From NCBI GenBank assembly GCA_022360015.1, contig JAKSDQ010000153.1, positions 124,001-188,000 on the forward strand: a DNA stretch of 64,000 nt, in the 5' to 3' direction. A program made the translations under genes and the position numbers. This DNA is from Cytophagales bacterium. Its GTDB lineage: Bacteria; Bacteroidota; Bacteroidia; Cytophagales; Cyclobacteriaceae. The notes under the pieces were generated by a model. That model was not told the DNA's origin and made no database searches. It saw only the letters and a program-made list of their open reading frames with translations. This document shows positions 9,645 through 17,727 of the stretch, piece after piece. The first letter of the stretch is position 1. Each line of letters starts with the position of its first letter.

Positions 9645-10056
9645 GTATGCAGTTAAAGACTTCAGCAAGAGGAAATAAAAAAAACCCCATACAAAACAGA
9701 GGGTTCCGGGCCTGTCTAACATTTGAAATTTCTTACCCTGCTAAATGATAACCAAAAGAAACACCTGTTTAACACAATCGATTTTCTCGACCATTCCGGT
9801 ACAAATGTGCCACATAAAATGTTAATCCTCATGCCAAAAAATGGTTTTTACTATCCCAGGTAAGTTTTAAGAAAGTAAATAATGCACCCAATGATCAAGC
9901 GGTTTTAAAGATCTCCGGGAAAACAAAAAAGGCCGAAAGCTGCGGCAAGATTTAGCGTAGTTACCTGTTAGTAATCAATAAAAAATTGAGTAGCAACAGT
10001 TTAGAAAGGATTGTTTAAGGCTTTAGCAAAAGTTAACATCAACGCACCGAAGCTTG

Positions 10057-10068
10057 CCACCGCGGTGG
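10057..10068. repeat. 12-bp perfect palindrome
   Basis: CCACCGCGGTGG reads the same on both strands and stands out as GC-rich in an AT-rich spacer. It might be a protein-binding site, but it lies about 300 bp from the nearest start codon. Confidence 0.4.
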
Positions 10069-10304
10069 AGTCCGCCTGCTGCCATGCCTTCTTGTATAAC
10101 CGGCCCTTGCCGGAATATATGACAGAACTTCCATATAATAAATGTAAGTAAACGCTGGGTTAATCAACGAAAAACAATTTGATTTGCACAATGGCTCCTT
10201 TTAAATGATCCTTTACTGAAAAAAGCCTGCATCAGGCAGATATTTTAGCCAGTTAACTGAAATTATAAAAATGTTTGTAGCGTTATATAACCCGGTAAGT
10301 GTAT

Positions 10305-10327
10305 AAATAGGGTACTAATACCTATTT
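10305..10327 (+). promoter_or_regulatory. Inverted repeat upstream of the T9SS cargo gene
   Basis: AAATAGG and CCTATTT form 7-bp arms around a 9-nt centre, 35 bp before the start codon at 10362. The position suits an operator or a leader hairpin. No consensus promoter could be assigned around it. Confidence 0.3.
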
Positions 10328-10361
10328 TTAGGCTTGATTTAGTCTGTAACTTGTTTAGCCC

Positions 10362-13223
10362 ATGAACTTCAACAAAAAAATTATATACAAGGATATACTG
10401 ATAACCACCCTTCTTTTTATTCCTCTCTATGTTTTATTTTATTTTTTTCAGCATCAACCGGCACAACAGGAAAAAATCGATTTACCCGATATTCAGGCAC
10501 TGGATTTGGCGGAGATTGAGCAAAAGAGTGCCATTGGGGTAAAGGAAAATATTGAGGCAAGAATTGCCTATGAAACCAGGATGCTGGTAGATCCGAAGTC
10601 GGGTACAATACCTCGGGGAATCCGTAGCAGGGAGCGGTATTTTGCGGAAAATATTCCGGCCAGGGGTGGGTCAAAAAGGAATGCCAGACAAAAGAAAACC
10701 TACGAAATATCGAAAACGGAATGGACGGCCAACGGCCCGTTTTTTTTGGGTGGCAGAACAAGGGCCCTGGCATTGGATGTCACTGATGAAAACATTATTA
10801 TCGCCGGGGGAACTTCAGGAGGAATGTGGCGGTCAACAGATGCCGGTTCGACCTGGGATAAAGTTACGAGGGCCGAAGCATTGCATAGTGTGACGGCGGT
10901 TGCCCAGGATATCAGGCCCGGAAAGGAAGATATATGGTATTACGGAACCGGTGAATTGTCCGGAAATTCAGCCCGTGGTGGGGGGGGGGCCACTTACCGT
11001 GGGGACGGTATTTTTAAATCCACCAATGGCGGTTTGGACTGGACTTTGTTACCCTCCACCTCCCAGGGCGAACCCAATAACTTTACCAACCCTTTCCAAT
11101 TTGTATGGAATGTTATTACCAATCCCCACAACAATGATGAAGACGAGGTGCTGACCGCTACCTTCGGTGGTATACAGCGATCAACAGATGGTGGAAACAG
11201 TTGGGAATATGTAATCGGTGAAGCCACCAATGCCAGCTCATTGTTTACAGATGTAGCCCAGGGTGAAGATGGCACCTTCTATGCTACCCTGAGTGAATCG
11301 GCAGCAAGCTCTGATGAAACCTCAGAATCCAAGGGTATCTATCGCTCTGAAGATGGTCAGAACTGGACTAAAATTACGCCCCGGAACTTTCCGGATATTT
11401 TTGACCGGGCAGTTATCGGTATCTCTCCATCCAATCCGAATGTAGTTTATTTTCTGGTATCCAGTAATCCGAATGACCTCTGGAGATACACTTATTTGTT
11501 TGGAGACGGTTCCGGGTTTGGCGGCAGGTGGGTGGATTTAACCGATAACATACCGATGTTCGGTGGTCCCGTGGGCAATTACAACTCCCAGGGGTCTTAT
11601 AATATGATGGTTAAAATTCACCCTGAAAATGAAGACATCGTTTTCCTGGGAGGCACTAATTTATACCGTTCCACCGATGGCTTTTCCACCACCACCAATA
11701 CCTCCTGGATCGGTGGATACAGCCCTGTAAATGATATATCAAATTACCCTGGTCAACATCCCGACCAGCACAATATGTTGTTTCTACCTTCTAATTCCGA
11801 CGTATCGATTACCAGTCACGACGGTGGTATCAGCATTACCAATGATATCCTGGCCCCACAAGTAAACTGGACGAGCCTGAACAATGGTTATATAACCACA
11901 CAGTTTTATACCCTGGCCATTAATGAACCGGCAGGCGATAACACAATTGTCGGGGGAATGCAGGACAATGGTTCCCACCTGACATTTTCGGCCGATCCCA
12001 GAGGGGAGTGGAGCAGGTTACTGGGTGGTGACGGAGGATTTGCCGCGATAGGACATAATGGTGCTAATGTTTATCTAAGCTCCCAAAATGGCCGGACCAT
12101 CAGGTTTTTCCTGAGTGGAGAGGGGTTAATACCAGTTGCAAGAATTGATCCTGCATTGGCCGGCAAGGCAGAAAACCAGAGGCTTTTGTTCATCAACCCC
12201 TTTATCCTGGATCCGGGCAACAACAGCAGAATGTACTATGCCGGGGGCGACCGTATCTGGAGAAACGGTAACGTCACCCAGATTTCAGGTACTACTGACT
12301 CTACCACCATTAACTGGTTCGACCTGCCGGACACCAGGATTTTGACCGGTCAAATTACCAGTCTGGCCATTTCCAGAACCCCGGGAAATATCCTTTTTTA
12401 CGGCACCTCCACAGGATCTGTGTTTAAAGTTAGCAACCCTGACACCTATGCTCCGCAGATAGACAATGTAACTTCAAGCTCATTTCCCGACAATGCCTAT
12501 GTCTCGTGTATCGATATCGACCCAAGCAATGCAGACAATATCCTGATTGTTTTTTCCAATTATAATGTACAAAGTATGTATCTTTCGCAGGATGGTGGCC
12601 TGACCTATGAGCCTGTAAGCGGCAATCTCGAAGAACGCCGCGATGGAACAGGGGGTGGCCCTTCGGTAAGGTGGGCTAAAATTATTCCCAAAACCAATAA
12701 TGCGTATTTATACCTGGCTGGAACCAGCACTGGTTTGTATTCCGCTGATAACCTGGATGGCATGAATACGGCCTGGGCACAGGAGGGACCTGATATCATA
12801 GGCAATGTGGTTGTACCGATGGTTCAATACCGTCATGCCGACGGCTGGGTGGCCGTGGCTACCCACGGAAACGGTGTATATACTAAAACTTTTGACAATG
12901 TCTTGCCTCTACCCAGTGAGACCACCGATGAAGTGTTTTCCCTGGCCCAAAACTTTCCGAACCCATTTAGCGACTTTACCACAATAAGATTTACTTTGCC
13001 GCAACAAAGCACCGCCAGAATCAGAATTTTTGACAGCCAGGGCAAACGGGTCAGAACCATACTGCTAACAACCCAATTTGAAGGGGAAAATGAAGTAATC
13101 TGGGACGGTAAAGATGGTAACGGTGTGGACATGAGGGCAGGGATTTATTATTATAAGCTGGATTATGGGGTTAATACTTTTACGGATGAGTCTATTACCA
13201 GAAAGTTAATTTTGACCAGGTAG
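10362..13223 (+). CDS. Exported BNR/sortilin-like beta-propeller protein with T9SS sorting domain
   Basis: A 953-residue cell-surface or secreted protein. An N-terminal hydrophobic segment at residues 10-26 acts as the signal or anchor. The body contains repeated Asp-box (BNR) motifs, for example STDAGSTWDKV, STNGGLDWTLL, STDGGNSWEYV, SEDGQNWTKI and SQDGGLTYEPV, which build beta-propeller blades as in sialidases and the VPS10/sortilin group. The last about 85 residues (from NFPNPFSDFTTIRFTLP to ITRKLILTR) form a type IX secretion 'type A' C-terminal sorting domain with the FlgD-like Ig fold, so export through T9SS is predicted. Catalytic residues of a glycosidase are not evident; binding or xyloglucanase-like activity is equally possible. 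It is monocistronic by spacing. Confidence 0.88.
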   Translation: MNFNKKIIYKDILITTLLFIPLYVLFYFFQHQPAQQEKIDLPDIQALDLAEIEQKSAIGVKENIEARIAYETRMLVDPKSGTIPRGIRSRERYFAENIPARGGSKRNARQKKTYEISKTEWTANGPFFLGGRTRALALDVTDENIIIAGGTSGGMWRSTDAGSTWDKVTRAEALHSVTAVAQDIRPGKEDIWYYGTGELSGNSARGGGGATYRGDGIFKSTNGGLDWTLLPSTSQGEPNNFTNPFQFVWNVITNPHNNDEDEVLTATFGGIQRSTDGGNSWEYVIGEATNASSLFTDVAQGEDGTFYATLSESAASSDETSESKGIYRSEDGQNWTKITPRNFPDIFDRAVIGISPSNPNVVYFLVSSNPNDLWRYTYLFGDGSGFGGRWVDLTDNIPMFGGPVGNYNSQGSYNMMVKIHPENEDIVFLGGTNLYRSTDGFSTTTNTSWIGGYSPVNDISNYPGQHPDQHNMLFLPSNSDVSITSHDGGISITNDILAPQVNWTSLNNGYITTQFYTLAINEPAGDNTIVGGMQDNGSHLTFSADPRGEWSRLLGGDGGFAAIGHNGANVYLSSQNGRTIRFFLSGEGLIPVARIDPALAGKAENQRLLFINPFILDPGNNSRMYYAGGDRIWRNGNVTQISGTTDSTTINWFDLPDTRILTGQITSLAISRTPGNILFYGTSTGSVFKVSNPDTYAPQIDNVTSSSFPDNAYVSCIDIDPSNADNILIVFSNYNVQSMYLSQDGGLTYEPVSGNLEERRDGTGGGPSVRWAKIIPKTNNAYLYLAGTSTGLYSADNLDGMNTAWAQEGPDIIGNVVVPMVQYRHADGWVAVATHGNGVYTKTFDNVLPLPSETTDEVFSLAQNFPNPFSDFTTIRFTLPQQSTARIRIFDSQGKRVRTILLTTQFEGENEVIWDGKDGNGVDMRAGIYYYKLDYGVNTFTDESITRKLILTR

Positions 13224-13245
13224 AAGTGGGGGGTGTAGATATTTT

Positions 13246-13280
13246 TAATTGACAATTAACAATGTACAATTGACAATTCA
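13246..13280. repeat. Dispersed AATTGACAATT-type repeat, copy 1
   Basis: Clustered TTGACAATT / ACAATGTACAATT units directly after the T9SS cargo gene. The same degenerate 10-11 bp unit recurs at 13438, 19053, 31707 and 33697, always between genes. Confidence 0.6.
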
Positions 13281-13437
13281 GGTTGTGTGAAAACGAAACG
13301 GTGAAAACTTTCTTCAAAATAATATTTTGAGGAAATTCGATAAAATGAGCATATATTATTTATTTTTTCCTTCAATTAACTAAAGCAGAATTTAATTTGG
13401 TTAATATTTGCAACATTGTTGTTTTTATATAGGCTCA

Positions 13438-13498
13438 GTTGACAATGGACAGTTTTTAATGGACAATTGGCAATGAATAGTTGACAGTTAGCAATGTA
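13438..13498. repeat. Dispersed AATTGACAATT-type repeat, copy 2
   Basis: About six degenerate copies of (T)TGACAAT separated by 2-4 bases (TTGACAATGGACAG, GGACAATTGGCAATG, GTTGACAGTTAGCAATG). A 76-codon frame read through it on the minus strand is repeat-derived and not a gene. Confidence 0.6.
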
Positions 13499-13639
13499 GG
13501 AAGCATTAGTTTTGTGATTATGCTTTGGGTTGTTAATTGTGGATTTTTTGTTATGCTTACTGGGTAAAATAATATAGGATTTGACTGCTAACCTGTGAAG
13601 AGTCACGAAATTTGAGACAAATTATCAAAACAGCAGGTC

Positions 13640-13991
13640 ACGGAAAAACATGTTATTATCCCTTTTATCATCCTTTATGCTGCAATGGCCAATGCGCGGG
13701 AAGCCGGTCTCTTTTCTGCCTTTGATTTTTGGGTAGGCAAATGGAGATTTAAGCTGGGAAGCTGGCACCAGGCGTGGGCAGATAATCCGGGTGGGTATTT
13801 CGACTTTACGGGAGAAATTAATGGTGATAAAAAATCTTTAAAATCAGGGTAATGGGAAAAAAGTCATGCAAAGAATGGTCTTACATCGTTTTCAGGATGA
13901 TAAAATGATCTGGGATTGGGAAAGCGCAACTGACGGAGGAAAGCGCTGGCATCTTTTATGACAAATCAATTACAAAAAGATAACCGAATAG
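13640..13991 (+). pseudogene. Decayed gene for a small secreted protein (FDFWxGxW family)
   Basis: Two adjacent frames together read as one degraded protein. Frame A runs from an ACG at 13640, perhaps a mutated ATG: TEKHVIIPFIILYAAMANA resembles a signal peptide, followed by FDFWVGKW and SWHQAWADNPGGYFDFTGE, and stops at TAA. Frame B continues with MQRMVLHRFQDDKMIWDW and SATDGGKRW and then hits TGA. The order FDFWxGxW, then WHQxWxDNxGGxxxxTGE, then WExSxDGGKxW is that of a common secreted-protein family of about 150-170 residues. This copy lacks a start codon, seems to have lost about 60 residues after FDFWVGKW, and carries a frameshift and an in-frame stop. Confidence 0.65.
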
Positions 13992-14025
13992 CAACCTCTA
14001 TCTGCCAAAACTTACATTTGATTTT

Positions 14026-15177
14026 TTAGCTTTCGTAGGTGATTCGATAGATAATTCCTGATTTATCATCAGATACCAACATCGAGCCATCGGGCATAAC
14101 CAGCAAATCTACGGGCCGGCCCCAGGCTTCCTGGGCATCATGGTCCAGCCAACCTTCGGCGAAAGTTTCGTAACCCTGTGCCTTTCCGTTTTCCATTTTT
14201 ACCAGGGTAATTCTATAACCAATCTTTTTTGACCGGTTCCAGCTACCGTGTTCGGCGATAAACAGCTGATTGCGATAGGAGGGCGGGAACATATCACCGG
14301 TATAAAACTTGAGGCCCAGGGGAGCTACATGCGGACCCAGATTTTGGGCGGGGCGGGCAAAATCCTCACAGGAATACTTATGACCGAATTCAGGATCTTC
14401 GATCGTGCCACCATGGCAGTACGGATATCCAAAATGCATTCCTTTTCTTGGAGCGTAGTTTAATTCACAGGGAGGCACATCATCACCCAGCATATCGCGG
14501 CCATTATCAGTAAACCACAATTCGAAGGTTTCGGGATGCCAGGTAAATCCCACAGAATTTCTCACGCCCTGCGCAAAAATCTCCATGCCCGACCCATCCG
14601 GATTCATCCTGGTTATTGTGGCAAATACCTCATCTTTCGATTCACAGATATTACAGGGGGCACCCACCGGAACATACAGCTTATCATCAGGGCCAAATGC
14701 AATATATTTCCAGCCATGGTGTCTTTTATCAGGGTACTTCCCGTAAATCACAACCGGTTCCGGTGGATTGTTCAACCGTGACTCTATGTCATCGTATCGA
14801 AGTATCCTGTTTACTTCAGCTACGTATAAATCCCCATCCAGGAAAGCCACACCGTTGGGCATCGTCAGATCAGTGGCAATGGTATATTTTTTATCCACTT
14901 TAAAGTCCCCGTCCGTATCCTGCAGGGCATAAACCTTATCTTTGCTTCTGTTGCCTACAAACAAAGTACCGGACGGTGACAGACAAATAGACCGTGCGTC
15001 GGTTACATCCGATGCGTAAATACTTATCTTGAAACCCTCCGGCAGTTTAATGCTGTCGAGGTTCCGGGCGGCTTTCTTACCTTTTTTATCACCATCACTG
15101 GCATTTACACATGAAAAGTTGTGGGAAACAAGGATAATGATCAGGAACGAAATGACTTTAGTAAATCCGTGGTTCAT
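14026..15177 (-). CDS. PQQ-dependent sugar / L-sorbosone dehydrogenase-like lipoprotein
   Basis: A 383-residue periplasmic or surface protein of the soluble glucose/sorbosone dehydrogenase beta-propeller family. The ATG at 15177 is preferred over an upstream ATG at 15225 because it starts MNHGFTKVISFLIIILVSHNFSC, a lipoprotein signal ending in Cys. Blade motifs include GFKISIYASDVTDARSICL, LFVGNRSKDKVYAL, LTMPNGVAF, HGWKYIAFGPDDKLYVPVG, FTDNGRDMLGDDVPPCELN and FIAEHGSWNRSKKIGYRI; the last two are characteristic of this family. It may use pyrroloquinoline quinone, although many members are untested. A -7-like element (TATATTTA, minus strand) lies at 15211-15218. The gene is downstream of the CBS gene on the same strand. 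Confidence 0.85.
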   Translation of the reverse strand: MNHGFTKVISFLIIILVSHNFSCVNASDGDKKGKKAARNLDSIKLPEGFKISIYASDVTDARSICLSPSGTLFVGNRSKDKVYALQDTDGDFKVDKKYTIATDLTMPNGVAFLDGDLYVAEVNRILRYDDIESRLNNPPEPVVIYGKYPDKRHHGWKYIAFGPDDKLYVPVGAPCNICESKDEVFATITRMNPDGSGMEIFAQGVRNSVGFTWHPETFELWFTDNGRDMLGDDVPPCELNYAPRKGMHFGYPYCHGGTIEDPEFGHKYSCEDFARPAQNLGPHVAPLGLKFYTGDMFPPSYRNQLFIAEHGSWNRSKKIGYRITLVKMENGKAQGYETFAEGWLDHDAQEAWGRPVDLLVMPDGSMLVSDDKSGIIYRITYES

Positions 15178-15261
15178 GTTAATCGTAGTTGGGATAGTAG
15201 TTAACACCCATAAATATAATGACATTAAGCGGATTTACTTTCCGATTTACAAAAATATCAT

Positions 15262-15723
15262 CTACCAGGTCGTGTTTTTCATATCCCGGATGGCTTTCAG
15301 AATATCTCTTCTACTCACTTGCCCTACCAGTCTGCCGTGTTCATTCACCACCGGGAATTTTCTGAAGTTTGTGGTCAGAAATTCATTGGCCACATCCAGG
15401 ATATCGCTGTCAAGGGAAATCGTCTTCACTACCGGTGACATATAATCGGATACGGTTTTATCCTCGTAAGGAAGGTTATTATAGGCACTGTCCACAATCA
15501 GTCTGAGGCAGTCTTTTTCAGTGATCATACCCACAATTTTTCTTTCCTCATCCAACACAGGTACACCGGTGACTTTAAAGTTCAACAATATATCCACCGC
15601 CTCGTTGATGGTTAGTCCCGGTTGTAAAGTAATCTCATCCGTTGCCATGTATTGACCGACCTCTGGGAAGGCCATCGACTTAGGCGTGTCAGTGCCTTCC
15701 GCTTTTCTGGGAGTAAAATTCAT
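15262..15723 (-). CDS. Tandem CBS-domain protein
   Basis: A 153-residue cytosolic protein made almost entirely of two CBS domains: MATDEITLQPGLTINEAVDIL... to LDEERKIVGMITEKDCLRL (about residues 27-82), and MSPVVKTISLDSDILDVAN... to VNEHGRLVGQVSRRDILKAI (about residues 93-147). Stand-alone CBS pairs bind adenosine nucleotides and act as energy sensors or regulators; the partner is unknown. The N-terminal 25 residues (FTPRKAEGTDTPKSM) are polar and probably disordered. The ATG at 15723 is the clear start. Confidence 0.88.
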   Translation of the reverse strand: MNFTPRKAEGTDTPKSMAFPEVGQYMATDEITLQPGLTINEAVDILLNFKVTGVPVLDEERKIVGMITEKDCLRLIVDSAYNNLPYEDKTVSDYMSPVVKTISLDSDILDVANEFLTTNFRKFPVVNEHGRLVGQVSRRDILKAIRDMKNTTW

Positions 15724-16710
15724 AACTATAGTATTTATGCGCGTATTTTAGCTAACTATTAAAAGCTGTTACCTAAAGTTATAAAATATACAAAATTTCC
15801 TTGATTTATCCAAAAAACAATCCATCCGCAGGATCGCAAAATACAAAGCCCCATAAACCGAATAACCCTGACATAAATGGCTTTATGCAGGGTTATTGGG
15901 AAACGAAATTAATTAACCGGTTATAAACAACCAATCCAACTAATTCAACGATTAATTAGATTTTTCCTCACCCCACTACCTCCGCTTCTTAAACAACCTT
16001 AAAAAAAATTCAATTTTTAACCAGAAATAATACTCAAACATCTAATTTACCATGAAAAGAGTAAATTAACTAATTTGCCTATTTAGTGGGGAAGAAATCT
16101 AAACACTTAAAATACAATGAGAACTTTGGATATTTAAAAACCATCTTTCGAAATCAACCTGAGTTTAAATTTTGGAACCTTAGCTGCCTTATCAAAACCT
16201 TTTGCTTTTTTTAAATATCTAACTCAAAGTAAATGCATAATATCTTTATATTTGTTTTTAATCGGTCAGATAGCCCAGTTACTTGCTGATTTATGACATT
16301 TTCTCGGTAAATAAGTGTTCAATAATCTGTCTCGACAATATAAATTGTGCGTACTTTTATTAATCTTCCCGGAATTAAATATATGGTGGAATAAATTTGC
16401 AGAAGCAGTCACGGGAAACGGGATCCAACAATAAACAATGAAAATAATTATAAACTAAAAAATAAAGAAAATGTCAGGTGCGTTTGTATGATCAGGGGCA
16501 TAACACCAAATGCTTATACCTATTAAATCACCACATCAGGCCTGATGTTAGCAATGACAGCATATAGCTACTGAATCAAAGCCAAATATTAAAATCAAGC
16601 AAGCTTAGCGGAGGTCTTGAAAACATGACTTCTGCGGGCTGCATATTTTAGCATAGTCTCTTTTTAAAATTGCATATAGTTATTGATATCTCCGTATTAA
16701 TTGACAAACC
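15724..16710. other. 987-bp AT-rich gene-free region
   Basis: No gene is supported. It contains a strong hairpin at 15861-15897, a smaller inverted repeat (TAATTTAC/GTAAATTA) at 16043-16068 and an isolated -7-like TATATTTG at 16247-16254 on the plus strand. Only very short frames follow that element. An untranslated RNA between about 16260 and 16700 cannot be excluded. Confidence 0.5.
15861..15897. repeat. Strong hairpin (16-bp stem, one bulge)
   Basis: AATAACCCTG pairs with CAGGGTTATT, and inside it CATAAA pairs with TTTATG around a TGGC loop; one A is bulged. Neither flank has a T-run, so it is not a canonical intrinsic terminator. It could be an RNA-processing structure or a protein site. 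Confidence 0.55.
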
Positions 16711-17118
16711 ATGAAAACAAAAAGTTTCCTGTACAATAGTTATGAAAATTTTGGAATATTCGTCCTGAGGGTTTCTGTGGGCTCATTGATGTTGCTGGGA
16801 CACGGCCTGCCAAAATTAATGAATTATCACAATAGCTATGACACTTTCCCGGATCCCCTGGGGATGGGTAGTGATATTAGTTTTTTTTTAACAGTCTTTG
16901 CAGAGGTGGTTTGTTCCGGGGCCCTGATTCTGGGGTTGTTTACCAGACTCGCAGTGATTCCACTGATTGCCACCATGTTGGTAGCAATACTGGTCATCCA
17001 TGTAGATGATCCCTGGTCGAAAAAAGAGTTTGCAATTATGTATTTGTTGCCGTACATTACTTTGTATTTTACTGGCAGTGGCGAATATTCAATGGATAAA
17101 GGAGTGTTTAACCGGTAA
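16711..17118 (+). CDS. DoxX-family membrane protein
   Basis: A 135-residue four-span membrane protein of the DoxX family. Typical features are an N-terminal LRVSVGSLMLLGHGLPKL segment (R...G.....HG..K), then FFLTVFAEVVCSGALILGLFTRLA and a C-terminal span ending in a short polar tail. DoxX proteins are associated with quinone or redox and oxidative-stress functions in membranes, but a specific activity for this member is not known. It stands alone between a 990-bp and a 600-bp intergenic stretch. Confidence 0.85.
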   Translation: MKTKSFLYNSYENFGIFVLRVSVGSLMLLGHGLPKLMNYHNSYDTFPDPLGMGSDISFFLTVFAEVVCSGALILGLFTRLAVIPLIATMLVAILVIHVDDPWSKKEFAIMYLLPYITLYFTGSGEYSMDKGVFNR

Positions 17119-17338
17119 GTACAAACCGGCCTTTAACAATCAGATAAGTGTCATCCGGCTATGTATCATTGCAGCCGCTGCCATCTATGCATTCCCCTTT
17201 TTGAGCGCTCATATAACTAAAGTTTTGTTATTTTTTGCAGAGGGAAGCAACGCTGTTGGGAAACTACTATATTGCTTAAACTTAATACTTTACCTGGCGC
17301 CAGCAGCCGTGGCTGTCACATAACGTTTTCGACAAAAT

Positions 17339-17421
17339 CCTTTGTGTCTCTTTGTGTCTTGGTGCCTTTGTGGTTAACCATTTTTCACCACGGAGGCACC
17401 AAGACACAAAGAGACACAGAG
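17339..17421. repeat. Long inverted repeat (hairpin element)
   Basis: The left arm (17339-17379) read in reverse complement contains GGCACCAAGACACAAAGAG; the right arm (17386-17421) contains the same words. The 28-bp core of the arms differs at one position, around a short centre. The motif, with its CACGGAGGCACC and ACACAGAGG words, resembles dispersed palindromic elements I know from other environmental bacteria. It encodes nothing plausible. Confidence 0.75.
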
Positions 17422-17565
17422 GGTTTCGCCTAGTAAAATAAAAATACAGGCACATGCTTAAGTTGTGCAACACCCACGTCCGCTGGTGCCTGCTATCAAT
17501 AGCGGGGAATAGCATAGTATCGGACTTTGCGGGTTTATACTGTAATAGTGGCTAAGCTGACTGAG

Positions 17566-17631
17566 ATGATGGCCATTATAAAAGTAATTGATGTTCTGAT
17601 TTTAATTGCCACAGTTATTATCTATATTTAG
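17566..17631 (+). CDS. Possible 21-residue hydrophobic peptide
   Basis: An ATG opens a frame of 21 codons that is almost entirely a membrane span (MMAIIKVIDVLILIATV then IIYI), ending in TAG 96 bp before the kinase start. It could be a leader or a tiny membrane peptide. There is no independent evidence of translation. Confidence 0.2.
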   Translation: MMAIIKVIDVLILIATVIIYI

Positions 17632-17727
17632 GCGGTTTAGAATCATGGATTTTAAACTACCTTTTCTTTCCAGACGTGGTACTTTTGATATGCTGGGTGA
17701 AGGGCGGAAAGAACTAAGCACCTGAAA

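Larger units (their letters stand above)
9645..10361. other. 717-bp intergenic region
   Basis: No convincing gene is seen. A 52-codon stop-free stretch without a start lies on the minus strand at 10001-10159. The region includes a 12-bp perfect palindrome (10057-10068) and a 7-bp-arm hairpin just before the next gene (10305-10327). No canonical Rho-independent terminator was found after the Nudix gene. Confidence 0.6.
17119..17727. other. 609-bp intergenic region with repeat and small ORF
   Basis: It holds the long inverted repeat at 17339-17421 and a 21-residue hydrophobic ORF at 17566-17631. A start-less open frame at 17119-17323 encodes a membrane-like stretch (RLCIIAAAAIYAFPFLSAHI), possibly a gene remnant. 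A -7-like TATATTTA lies at about 17623-17630 before the kinase gene. Confidence 0.45.

Noticed and set aside
10050-10080. CCACCGCGGTGGAG resembles a cloning-vector polylinker word
   Set aside because: The match is limited to a 12-bp palindrome plus two bases; flanking sequence is not vector-like, so contamination is not supported.
10001-10159. 52-codon open stretch on the minus strand containing the CCACCGCGGTGG palindrome
   Set aside because: The residues (for example KKAWQQADSTAVASFGALML) look protein-like, but there is no start codon, no recognisable family and the length is within chance.
13376-13606. 76-codon frame on the minus strand
   Set aside because: It is a translation of the dispersed AATTGACAATT repeat (NCQLFIANCPL-type residues), not a gene.
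16471-16491. ATG with an A-rich upstream region opening a six-codon frame
   Set aside because: Too short to support as a gene; no further evidence.
17006-17323. 105-codon plus-strand frame overlapping doxX
   Set aside because: Its only ATG lies inside doxX; the part after doxX is membrane-like but has no start. At most a relic.
17282-17515. 77-codon minus-strand frame
   Set aside because: It runs through the long inverted repeat and has low-complexity Thr/Lys/His content.
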